Shown here one piece after another: positions 1 through 8,909 of a DNA stretch of 11,290 nt; position 1 is the stretch's first letter, and each line of letters opens with the position of its first letter. The position numbers and the translations under genes were made by a program. Location: contig JASHRY010000077.1 in the NCBI GenBank assembly GCA_030037105.1, forward strand, positions 1 to 11,290. The letters run 5' to 3'. This DNA is from Xanthobacteraceae bacterium (lineage in GTDB: Bacteria > Pseudomonadota > Alphaproteobacteria > Rhizobiales > Xanthobacteraceae). The notes under the pieces are model-generated. The model ran no database searches and had not been told where the DNA came from. It saw only the letters and a list, made by a program, of their open reading frames with translations.

Positions 1-516
<516 letters not shown>

Positions 517-553
517 GATGAGAACTTTTCCCGGCCGATCACGTTTCGCGCGA

Positions 554-843
554 CGATGCCTGAGCATCGCCGTTGACGAGGTCCCACTTTGACCACTCGA
601 GCGATTGCTCGCCCAAGCGACCATAGTGTTGACCTGAAACGTCGACCGCCAAAGTCTCTTCCAGCCGCACCTTCGCCGGAGACAAGCTCCGGCTCCGGAA
701 CGCGGCGCGCAAGGACTCCGCCGTCCACGTTTCTCTTTCTTCCGATTCACGTCTCAAACAACCCGGAACCATACGGTTCCGTCTCCGGCGAGCACCGGAG
801 CCGCCGCGGCCCGCACATCCGACATGGCCATAAGATCATGGCC
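554..843 (-). other. Structured 16S rRNA leader with six perfect hairpins
   Basis: Six short stem-loops with perfect arms lie between the rRNA promoter and 16S: 554-569 (CGATGC, 4-nt loop), 598-611 (CGAGC, GATT loop on the plus strand), 675-693 (GCCGGAG, 5-nt loop), 764-781 (CGGAACC, 4-nt loop), 783-800 (CTCCGG, 6-nt loop) and 826-843 (GGCCAT, 6-nt loop). rRNA leaders are known to carry antitermination signals and one half of the RNase III processing stem. Which of these hairpins plays which part cannot be told here, because the matching 3' flank of 16S is outside the window. I could not assign a boxA with confidence. Confidence 0.55.
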
Positions 844-926
844 GGATGCTCGTTCACCGCGTAAACAGTGAGGGGCTTCGCACACGCGCCATCCCGCCGA
901 ACCAGCGGCGGCGCGCCGAGAATGTG

Positions 927-955
927 ATATAGGCTTCGAGCACCGGCATTGTCAA
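927..955 (-). promoter_or_regulatory. rRNA operon promoter (sigma70 type)
   Basis: On the minus strand TTGACA (955-950) is followed after exactly 17 bases by CTATAT (932-927). This is the classic vegetative promoter form of Alphaproteobacteria, and rRNA promoters are usually its closest matches. Transcription would start near base 920, giving a leader of about 400 nt before 16S. Position, orientation and spacing all fit an rRNA promoter. A second promoter further upstream cannot be excluded. Confidence 0.8.
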
Positions 956-996
956 CGCCTCGACGGCCGAATTGGCCCTGATGGATCGTCGGCAAA

Positions 997-1032
997 GCGG
1001 CAATTTCTGCCGCGTTCTGCACCGCGGCAGAA
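997..1032. repeat. Overlapping inverted repeats upstream of rRNA promoter
   Basis: A 10-bp perfect inverted repeat (TTCTGCCGCG at 1005-1014, complement at 1023-1032) encloses 8 bases. Its left arm also belongs to a second hairpin (GCGGCA at 997-1002 with TGCCGC at 1008-1013), so the two structures exclude each other. No T-run follows on either side, so it is not a standard terminator. It lies about 50 bp upstream of the rRNA -35 box, where activator sites are found in other bacteria; that role is only a guess. Confidence 0.5.
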
Positions 1033-1273
1033 CCGACCCAGGCAGACACAGAAGCGGTGCGGATGCGGCGTTTATGGCGTCTTGCGCCGCACTGCGGCCA
1101 CATTCCTCCGCCGTTCTCTACGCAGTTGCGTGGGCTTGTCGCAACGCGGGGGAAACAGCAGCATCAGCTAAGCTATCGGCGTCGACGATCGGTTCGGGTT
1201 GCCGGAATCTTTAAAGAGGCGCGGCCTCCGTGCGTCCTGCTTTGAGGTCCGCTCGGGCCGGTCGAGGGCGTCA

Positions 1274-1292
1274 AACGCGTCGGAGACGCGTT
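1274..1292. repeat. 19-bp operator-like inverted repeat upstream of M23 gene
   Basis: AACGCGTC and GACGCGTT form 8-bp perfect arms around a 3-base centre. A 14-bp perfect palindrome, GGCGCCGCGGCGCC, follows at 1314-1327. Both lie in the presumed leader of the M23 gene, 49 to 102 bp before its proposed start. The compact symmetric shape suits a dimeric regulator, but could equally fold as an RNA hairpin. No regulator is identified. Confidence 0.45.
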
Positions 1293-1363
1293 GGCGGACT
1301 TCGTACCGTATTTGGCGCCGCGGCGCCGCAGAGTGCGGTACACTTCAATGCGATTGCGAGTGC

Positions 1364-1369
1364 AGGGGA
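1364..1369 (+). promoter_or_regulatory. Ribosome binding site deciding the M23 start
   Basis: AGGGGA lies 6 bases before the TTG at 1376. The frame stays open back to a TTG at 1199, but that codon has no comparable purine-rich site, and the extra 59 residues are Arg- and Cys-rich with no recognisable family character. This favours 1376. The start codon lies inside a small palindrome, CTTGGACCAAG (1375-1385). Confidence 0.5.
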
Positions 1370-1375
1370 CGGGTC

Positions 1376-3376
1376 TTGGACCAAGGTAGGCTGCGCGGCG
1401 CAAATCGGAGGCTCGATACCGGGTCCGTCGATCTCGGCAATGAGCCGCCGCTTTTGATAGACGGGGGCAGCGGCGGTCTTATCGACCGGCGCCGACTCTC
1501 CGTACAATGGTTTACCGGCACGATACTGACGGGACTATGCGGCGCCGCGCTCATGGGCGGCGCCGTTTTTGCTTCTCTCGACGGCGAGATCACTTTCGCC
1601 GCGGCGCCGGAGCGTGTTGAGACCGCGCTGCGCGGAGCGCTTACCAGCATCGGCGAGCGCTGGAGCGGATTTCACAAGACCGATCGCCTTGCGGCGGTGA
1701 GCGAACCGAGTGTCACGCGCCAAGTCCTGCGCGTGCCTTCAAGCACGCGGGTGCGCGAACGCGAACTCGTTCGCATGCTTCCCTATGTGCGTGTTTCCGG
1801 AAATCTTCTACTGTCGGCATCGGAGATCTCCGCGGATATTCCCCCCTTCAATCCGCAAAAGCTCTTGACCGAAGGGGTGGCGAATGCCGACGATACGCCG
1901 GCGGCGGAGCCGGATGCCGAGGTCTCCTTCGTCACCTGCGATCTCGCGGCGGCCAGCGGCAAGGCCAAGGCGACGCCGGGGGTCTGCGACCTCAATTCGC
2001 TGTTGCCCAAGGTGAAGTCGTCGACGCTGTTGCCGCTCGACGAGGTCATGGCGCGCGTACGCGATGTTGCCAGCGCCGCCCGAGCGAGCTCACCGTTCGC
2101 AAATGCCGACCCGACGGCGGCCACGAGCCTCAAGCTGAGCTACGCGGCGGAGGGCGACACCGATCCGTATGCAGGATTCGCGGCACGCGTAATCCCGGAA
2201 AACGTAACGCTGCTGCCGAAAACGACGAGCAGCGGCAGCGAGCCGAGCGAGCGCGTCATCGTCGCCAAAAAGGGCGATACGGTCGGATCGATTCTGCGCG
2301 AACTCGGCGCGGCGCCCGACCAGATCGGGGCGATCAATGCCGTGCTCGGACCGGTCGCGCGCGAAAGCGGGTTGAAGGAAGGCCAGAAGCTGCATGTGCT
2401 CATGGCCGCGGCCGGCCCCGGACATGTGCAGCCACTGCGCGTCATCGTCGCCGGCGACAACGCGATCGAGGCGGCGGCCGCGCTTTCCGATAACGGCCAA
2501 TATGTTCCGGTCAACATCGGCAACGTCGATACCGATGTTGCCGATGCCGGCGACGACGACAGCAGCGATGATGACGGCAGCGGCGTGCGGCTCTATCAGA
2601 GCCTGTATGAGACCTCGCTGCGCAACAACGTTCCGAAATCGGTGATCGAGGAGTTTATCCGCATCTATGCGTACGACGTCGATTTCCAGCACCGGGTGCA
2701 GCCGGGCGATTCCTTCGACGTACTCTATGCCGACGACGAGACCGGCGACGGCAGGCACGATGTGCGCTATACCTCGCTCACCATCGGCGGCGAGACCAAG
2801 AAATATTACCGCTTTCAGACGACGGACGACGGCGCCTACGACTACTATGATGAGACAGGAAAGAGCGCGAAGAAATTCCTCGTGCGCAAACCGGTGCCGG
2901 TCGGCATTATGCGTTCGGGGTTCGGCGAACGCTATCATCCGCTCCTGCACTACATGAAAATGCATACCGGCGTCGATTGGGCGGCGCCCTTCGGCACGCC
3001 GATCTTTGCCGCCGGCAACGGCGTCATCGATGAGATCGGACTGAAGGGCGGTTACGGCAAATATGTGCGCATCCGCCACGCCAACGGCTATGAGACCGCC
3101 TATGGCCACATGACCGCCTTCGCGCGCGGGCTCGACGTCGGCAGCCGCGTGCGGCAGGGCCAAATCATCGGATTTGTCGGCTCAACCGGCCTCTCGACCG
3201 GCTCTCACGTGCATTTCGAAATCCTTATCAACGGCCATTTCGTCGATCCGATGAAGGTCAAGCTGCCGCGCGGTCGGGTCCTTGAAGGCGTCGCTCTCGC
3301 CCGCTTCGAGAAGGAGCGCGAGTTGCTCGACACGCTGATGGCACGCCGGCCTGCGCGCGTCGCCGAGATGCACTAA
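1376..3376 (+). CDS. Membrane-anchored M23 family metallopeptidase
   Basis: This is a putative peptidoglycan DD-endopeptidase of the LytM/M23 type acting in the periplasm, 666 residues from the proposed TTG start (725 if the TTG at 1199 is used). In 666-residue numbering: a cytoplasmic N-terminus ending in an Arg-rich stretch, one membrane segment at about 45-67, a long periplasmic part, a LysM/OapA-like segment at about 293-343 (KKGDTVGSILRELG), a very acidic linker at about 391-400 (GDDDSSDDDG), and a C-terminal M23 domain at about 511-625. All zinc and catalytic residues are present: H530 and D534 (HTGVD), H578 (YGHM), H611 and H613 (HVHFE). An intact active site suggests a working hydrolase rather than an EnvC/NlpD-like activator. 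It is divergent from the rRNA operon. Function is firm at family level; the substrate bond and the start are inferred. Confidence 0.93.
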   Translation: MDQGRLRGANRRLDTGSVDLGNEPPLLIDGGSGGLIDRRRLSVQWFTGTILTGLCGAALMGGAVFASLDGEITFAAAPERVETALRGALTSIGERWSGFHKTDRLAAVSEPSVTRQVLRVPSSTRVRERELVRMLPYVRVSGNLLLSASEISADIPPFNPQKLLTEGVANADDTPAAEPDAEVSFVTCDLAAASGKAKATPGVCDLNSLLPKVKSSTLLPLDEVMARVRDVASAARASSPFANADPTAATSLKLSYAAEGDTDPYAGFAARVIPENVTLLPKTTSSGSEPSERVIVAKKGDTVGSILRELGAAPDQIGAINAVLGPVARESGLKEGQKLHVLMAAAGPGHVQPLRVIVAGDNAIEAAAALSDNGQYVPVNIGNVDTDVADAGDDDSSDDDGSGVRLYQSLYETSLRNNVPKSVIEEFIRIYAYDVDFQHRVQPGDSFDVLYADDETGDGRHDVRYTSLTIGGETKKYYRFQTTDDGAYDYYDETGKSAKKFLVRKPVPVGIMRSGFGERYHPLLHYMKMHTGVDWAAPFGTPIFAAGNGVIDEIGLKGGYGKYVRIRHANGYETAYGHMTAFARGLDVGSRVRQGQIIGFVGSTGLSTGSHVHFEILINGHFVDPMKVKLPRGRVLEGVALARFEKERELLDTLMARRPARVAEMH

Positions 3377-3502
3377 AATATTGGGCGCTATCGTCAGTGG
3401 GAGAAGCAAGCGACGAAGCAATCCAATGGTAGTGCGCGCGCGAGCCCTTCAGGATTGCCTCGACACTGCGCGCCGTGAATGACTCCGTGAACGGGGGCTT
3501 TG

Positions 3503-3851
3503 GTGACGCAAACTGCAAGCGCCGACGCTCACATCGAGGTGCAATCGAGCCGATTTTGGGCGCTGTTTCATTTCAATTTCACACGGTTTATTTTCCCGGC
3601 CCGCATGGTCGCCGATCGCATCGGCGTTTCAACCACCATCGTCAGATTCTGGCTCACGCCGTGGGAGCGCACGGACGAGCATCTGCCGCTGTCGCATATT
3701 GCCGAAGTCATCCACATTCGCGGCTTGTTCTGGGATAAGATCAGCGTCGAGAGCAGTGGCGGACTTAATCCGCTGATGATCCCCGGATTGCCGAAATCGG
3801 GGGCGCGCTATTTCGTCGAGCACGTGCGCGAGCGCATCAACGAAACCGCCG

Positions 3852-3880
<29 letters not shown>
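3503..3880 (+). CDS. Small PH-domain-like protein (bPH-type), function unknown
   Basis: A 125-residue protein. The GTG at 3503 is preferred over the adjacent TTG at 3500 because GGGGG at 3493-3497 is spaced 5 bases from it. Residues about 14-112 carry a pattern resembling bacterial PH-like folds (YdbT/bPH_2 type): an aromatic N-terminal stretch ([15 protein letters not shown]), a central [14 protein letters not shown] 'ipl..I..v' segment, a short SVESSGG strand turn and a C-terminal helix ([14 protein letters not shown]). The tail is Pro-rich. No signal peptide or clear membrane helix is visible. It lies 126 bp after the M23 gene on the same strand and may be cotranscribed. Its last 29 bp overlap the 3' end of clpB on the opposite strand. 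The domain call rests on pattern resemblance only; the existence of the gene is more certain than its fold. Confidence 0.75.
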
Positions 3881-6446
<2,566 letters not shown>

Positions 6447-6607
6447 GCCCGCTTCCCTCGGCCTATTCCGAACGCCCTCGCGGCGCGGACGGAACATCGT
6501 CATTGGGTGTATCTTAGACGCCCGGCGGCCCGCCGATCGAAATCCACCGACCCCATCGAAGACGCCGACGCCGGCGGACCCCATGAGGCGATCCGTCCCC
6601 GACACAT

Positions 6608-6633
6608 ATGGGCACTGGACCGGCTCACGGAAG
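6608..6633 (-). promoter_or_regulatory. Possible sigma32-type heat-shock promoter of clpB
   Basis: On the minus strand CTTCCG (6633-6628) precedes GCCCATAT (6613-6606) by 14 bases. The heat-shock consensus in Alphaproteobacteria is about CTTGAA-N13/14-CCCCATNT. The -10 part fits well and the -35 part fits only in its first three bases. The site is about 160 bp from the clpB start, which would mean a long leader. Known clpB genes are RpoH-controlled, which makes the match plausible but not shown. Confidence 0.3.
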
Positions 6634-6639
6634 AGCCGG
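6620..6639. repeat. Perfect inverted repeat in clpB promoter region
   Basis: CCGGCTC (6620-6626) and GAGCCGG (6633-6639) are 7-bp perfect arms around 6 bases, covering the -35 half of the candidate heat-shock promoter. It may be an operator or, if transcribed from further upstream, an RNA hairpin. There is no T-run, so a terminator is unlikely. Confidence 0.45.
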
Positions 6640-6773
6640 CGCGTTAACAAACGACGTTTTTCGCATGCGGCGCAGCAGGCCGCTCGCCGCCGGTCCGGAA
6701 TCGTTTGCGGCAATCTGCGCGGCCGCTCCAGGTTCGAAGATGAGATCGGAGCTTCTCCTCCGGTTAAATAAAA

Positions 6774-6796
6774 CATTAATCGGAGCGGCATTAATC
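6774..6796. repeat. CATTAATC direct repeat before PilZ gene
   Basis: Two identical 8-mers, CATTAATC, start at 6774 and 6789, 15 bp apart, in an AT-rich patch 42-64 bp before the PilZ start. The left copy, with TTAA at 6764-6767, makes TTAA-N8-TTAA, one base longer than the CtrA consensus spacing (N7). They may be regulator half-sites or part of the promoter; no regulator is assigned. Confidence 0.35.
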
Positions 6797-6837
6797 TCAA
6801 ACCTGCCGCGACTGTCCGCGCTGTTGAGGAGACGCAT

Positions 6838-7230
6838 ATGGCCGAACGCCGCCGTTCCACACGGCAGAAGAGCTTCCTGCGCGGCTGCGTCTATTTCAAC
6901 AAGCGCCGGAGCGCGGTGGACTGCCTGATCCGCGATATTTCCGATGAGGGGGCGCGCATCGTCTTCTCCGACGCGGTGAGCGTTCCCGATATCATCGACC
7001 TTTATATTCCGCAGAAGGAGCAGACCGTGCCTGCGCGCGTGCAGTGGCGCCGCGGCGATGAAATCGGCCTCGCCTTTCCGGCCAGCGCCAGGCCGACGCG
7101 CGTGGCGGCGAATCTCGGCGAGTTGGCCCAACGCGTCGCCGGCCTCGAATCCGAAGTCGCATCGCTGCGGCGGATGCTCAAGCAGTTGAAGAGCGGGCTC
7201 TCCGGCGCCAGCGACATGAATGCGGCCTGA
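6838..7230 (+). CDS. PilZ-domain protein (c-di-GMP binding)
   Basis: A 130-residue soluble protein. Both parts of the c-di-GMP binding signature are present: RxxxR (R5-R9) and D/NxSxxG (D33-S35-G38, in DISDEGAR). The beta-barrel part runs to about residue 82 (DEIGLAF), and residues about 92-118 form a predicted coiled coil ([20 protein letters not shown]) that may dimerise it or bind a partner. Single-domain PilZ proteins act as cytoplasmic c-di-GMP receptors that change motility, exopolysaccharide or cell-cycle behaviour. The start ATG has GAGGAG close ahead. The gene is divergent from clpB, and its stop codon lies only 9 bases from that of the opposing HlyU-family gene, leaving no room for a terminator between them. 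The downstream partner is unknown. Confidence 0.92.
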   Translation: MAERRRSTRQKSFLRGCVYFNKRRSAVDCLIRDISDEGARIVFSDAVSVPDIIDLYIPQKEQTVPARVQWRRGDEIGLAFPASARPTRVAANLGELAQRVAGLESEVASLRRMLKQLKSGLSGASDMNAA

Positions 7231-7239
7231 CTCCGGTCG

Positions 7240-7521
7240 TCACTTGAAAATTCGCTCCCCCTGCAGGTCGATGATTTGCCGCGCCTTGCTGAGCGTGAAG
7301 CTCACCGCGTCGTCATATGACGTATAGGCGTCGGCGCGGATGAAGCGGTGCTCTTTGCGCACTCCGCCGATCTCCCGCTCGATGATGCCCGCTGTCTGAT
7401 AATGGCCTTCGTTCCTGAACGGCGCGGCGCGGATGATGAAGCCCTTGTATTCAACCGGGTCACCGACCTTTTCCGCCTTGGCGGCAGCGCGCCGGCCGAA
7501 CAGAGCGCTGAGAAACGACAT
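7240..7521 (-). CDS. HlyU family protein
   Basis: A 93-residue protein resembling the HlyU family (named PF10115 in Pfam), widespread in Alphaproteobacteria: an MSFLSALFG N-terminus, a variable linker to residue 22, then the conserved core EYKGFIIRAAP, YQTAGIIEREI, KEHRFIRADAYTS and AVSFTLSKARQIIDLQGERIF. The ATG at 7521 has GGAGG about 7 bases upstream. The family name comes from a proposed transcriptional activator of haemolysin in Vibrio, but this family has no recognised DNA-binding motif here and its role in Rhizobiales is not established. I would not infer any link to haemolysin. It converges on the PilZ gene and diverges from the DUF1330 gene. Confidence 0.88.
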   Translation of the reverse strand: MSFLSALFGRRAAAKAEKVGDPVEYKGFIIRAAPFRNEGHYQTAGIIEREIGGVRKEHRFIRADAYTSYDDAVSFTLSKARQIIDLQGERIFK

Positions 7522-7652
7522 CGCCTGCCTCCGGGCTTTTTTGCCGACAAAAGTGAAGATTACTCCGCAGCAGCGGAATGTCGAGACGGCGCCGGTATTG
7601 CGCTAAGCTTGCAGCCCCACTGGACGACGCACGTGTCAAAAGGAGTTTGTCG

Positions 7653-7946
7653 ATGCCGAAAGCCTATTGGGTGGTCTTCTACCGTTCAATTTCCGATGCG
7701 CAAAAGTTTGCGGCCTATGCCAAGCTCGCCCCGGCCGCGACCGCTCCCTTCGGCTCCCGTTATCTCGTTCGCGGAACCGCGGCGGCCGTCTTCGAAGCCG
7801 GTCTCAAGGAGCGCGTCGTGATCACCGAATTTCCGAGCGTCGAAAAAGCCGTCGCCGCCTACGAGAGCCCGGCCTACCAGGACGCGCTGAAGGCGCTTGG
7901 CGATGGCGCCGTCCGCGACCTGCGCATCGTCGAGGGATTGGAGTAG
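7653..7946 (+). CDS. DUF1330 domain protein
   Basis: A 97-residue protein of the DUF1330 family (dimeric alpha-beta barrel fold, ferredoxin-like). The typical elements are visible: AYWVVFYRSISDAQKFAAYAKLAPAA at the start, RYLVRGTAAAVFEAG in the middle, the highly typical RVVITEFPSVEKAVAAYESPAYQDAL at 54-79 and a closing RDLRIVEGLE. The start ATG follows AGGAG with 7 bases between. No signal peptide or membrane segment. The biochemical function of this family is unknown. It is the only plus-strand gene between HlyU and the small membrane protein and is probably transcribed on its own from the 131-bp divergent gap. Confidence 0.93.
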   Translation: MPKAYWVVFYRSISDAQKFAAYAKLAPAATAPFGSRYLVRGTAAAVFEAGLKERVVITEFPSVEKAVAAYESPAYQDALKALGDGAVRDLRIVEGLE

Positions 7947-8082
7947 CAACGCGGTCTTTGTCCCAATGACCGCGGCCGATGCCGGCCTGAGGATGCGTCG
8001 GACATTTCCGGTACGCGCGGAATACTCGCGCAACGGCACGATGTTGCGGCGCTGGACGCCGAAGAACTCAGATGAAAGCTTA

Positions 8083-8472
8083 TCACTCCGGAAATTTGCG
8101 CCGCGCCCTGGTCGTGGCCAACACGGCGCCGTTCGGCCCGAGCGCCTTGACGCTGAATTCATAAGTGTGCACTTGACCCGGCGGCGGCGACGGACCGGTA
8201 AAGCCGGACGAGAAGGCGCCGCAAGGCACCTCCCTCTGGCCGTTGTAAGCGACCTTGCCGCCGCCGTGGTGGAAACTCGGCACGTTGAGGTCGGTCATCG
8301 CGAATTGCAACGTCACCGTTCCCCGCGGGACATCCCCAAGCGCAAAGCTCGGCGAGCCGGAGCACCAGCGGAACGAGGCGGAAAAGGCCAAAGCACTGGA
8401 CGCGGTCAGGCCAAGCATGAGCGCAGCAACGCCGAGCGCAGCGGCAATATGAGACATGCGCGCGTCGAACAT
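8083..8472 (-). CDS. Secreted PEBP (YbhB/YbcL) family protein
   Basis: A 129-residue protein of the phosphatidylethanolamine-binding protein/Raf kinase inhibitor-like family. A signal peptide is clear: basic start, hydrophobic stretch about 9-27, and an ALA motif ending at 29. The mature part has family hallmarks: FSASFRW, SPSFAL, DVPRGTVTLQFAMTDLNVPSF with D61, HHGGGKV (68-74), GPSPPPGQVHTYEF (93-106) with P97 and H102, and KALGPNGAVLA. At about 100 mature residues it is shorter than usual (about 150-180) and lacks the longer spacer after the ligand-site segment. Bacterial members bind small anionic ligands; none has an assigned substrate here. The GAGGA before ATG 8472 supports this start; ATG 8457 is a weaker alternative. 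The Cys at 37 and 84 could pair in the periplasm. Confidence 0.9.
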   Translation of the reverse strand: MFDARMSHIAAALGVAALMLGLTASSALAFSASFRWCSGSPSFALGDVPRGTVTLQFAMTDLNVPSFHHGGGKVAYNGQREVPCGAFSSGFTGPSPPPGQVHTYEFSVKALGPNGAVLATTRARRKFPE

Positions 8473-8634
8473 CGGTCGTCCTCACAAGGTATGGCGGACG
8501 ATTTTCCACAGCGCACACCCGCAACGCAAGCCACTCTGCCGCCCCGCTCTTCACGGGCAGTTCAAGGTTCGGTGAAGCACGTTTCCCGACCCGATTTCAT
8601 ACATAGCTAATGCAAGAGCCGACTTTCGTAGCAG

Positions 8635-8649
8635 CCCGGAAAGACCGGG
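8635..8649 (+). promoter_or_regulatory. Hairpin next to the RBS of the small membrane protein
   Basis: CCCGG (8635-8639) and CCGGG (8645-8649) pair around AAAGA. The 3' arm runs straight into the GGGAGGA ribosome binding site (8647-8653) of the gene that starts at 8658. Base pairing would tie up part of the binding site. Too short to call a riboswitch or thermometer. Confidence 0.35.
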
Positions 8650-8657
8650 AGGACGCC

Positions 8658-8849
8658 ATGAACCATTCGATGTACAGCGCGGACCGCCGCACCCATCTGA
8701 AGATCGTGGTCATCGGCCTGCTGTGTGCGACGCTTGTCGCCGCCGTCGGCATATTCGCCCATGTCAGCGATATCGATCTTGGCACCGCGCCGCTCGTTAA
8801 GGCCGGCCAACCCACGGTCGTAAGCGGCAGCCTCCCCACCATTCGATAG
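8658..8849 (+). CDS. Small single-pass membrane protein, function unknown
   Basis: A 63-residue protein: a charged N-terminus (MNHSMYSADRRTHLK), one membrane segment at about 16-36 (IVVIGLLCATLVAAVGIFA) and a short polar C-terminus with KAGQPTVV. The basic RRTHLK before the membrane segment suggests an N-in, C-out topology. ATG 8658 is preferred over ATG 8610 because GGGAGGA lies 4 bases ahead of it, and the 16 extra residues look unrelated. The style resembles small conserved membrane proteins often seen in Bradyrhizobium-like genomes, but I cannot assign a function. It lies 60 bp from the stop codon of the convergent anti-sigma factor gene and 185 bp from the divergent PEBP gene. Coding is supported by the ribosome binding site and the clean membrane segment. 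Confidence 0.75.
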   Translation: MNHSMYSADRRTHLKIVVIGLLCATLVAAVGIFAHVSDIDLGTAPLVKAGQPTVVSGSLPTIR

Positions 8850-8909
8850 GAACTGCCCAGCGGCCGCGGCTGCTGTCGCTACGCTCCTCCCCGCTATGAC
8901 GATCGTGCC

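Larger units (their letters stand above)
517..1375. other. Non-coding region between rRNA gene and M23 gene
   Basis: No credible protein gene lies in these 859 bases; the short open frames here lack ribosome binding sites and look like GC-rich random translation. The left part (517 to about 920) is the transcribed 16S leader on the minus strand, dense in hairpins. The rRNA promoter sits at 927-955. The right part (956-1375) is the divergent upstream region of the M23 gene and holds inverted repeats at 997-1032, 1125-1145 and 1274-1292, plus a 14-bp perfect palindrome at 1314-1327. I could not pick out a convincing plus-strand promoter for the M23 gene. Confidence 0.7.
6447..6837. other. Divergent control region between clpB and PilZ gene
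   Basis: This stretch of 391 bases has no gene of its own. The clpB side holds a 20-bp inverted repeat (6620-6639) overlapping a weak sigma32-like promoter. The PilZ side holds an AT-rich stretch (6762-6799), unusual for this GC-rich window, with two CATTAATC direct repeats and three TTAA motifs, and the PilZ ribosome binding site near 6825-6831. No CIRCE element (TTAGCACTC-N9-GAGTGCTAA) is seen, so HrcA control of clpB is not indicated. Confidence 0.65.

Noticed and set aside
997..1032. Hairpin as a rho-independent terminator
   Set aside because: Neither side carries a run of T residues after the stem, and it sits upstream of the rRNA promoter on one strand and in a leader on the other.
517..1200. 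Protein genes in the rRNA leader (several frames of 60-118 codons)
   Set aside because: They lie within a transcribed rRNA leader and its promoter region, have no ribosome binding sites and no recognisable domains.
1199..1375. N-terminal extension of the M23 protein from a TTG at 1199
   Set aside because: The 59 residues are Arg/Cys-rich and do not resemble family members, there is no binding site at 1199, and the stretch holds symmetric DNA motifs. Retained as an alternative start, not as the main call.
2090..3163. 357-codon minus-strand frame opposite the M23 gene
   Set aside because: It lies wholly inside the M23 gene, whose zinc motifs are intact. The composition (Ala/Val/Arg/His repeats) is that of an antisense shadow.
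6764..6779. A true CtrA box
   Set aside because: The TTAA halves are 8 bases apart, not 7, and the flanking bases do not match the full site. Kept only as a low-confidence observation.
6447..6860. Upstream extension of the clpB frame to 1002 residues
   Set aside because: The extra 138 residues lack ClpB N-domain features, start inside the divergent PilZ gene and have no good ribosome binding site, while [10 protein letters not shown] at 6446 is the typical ClpB start.
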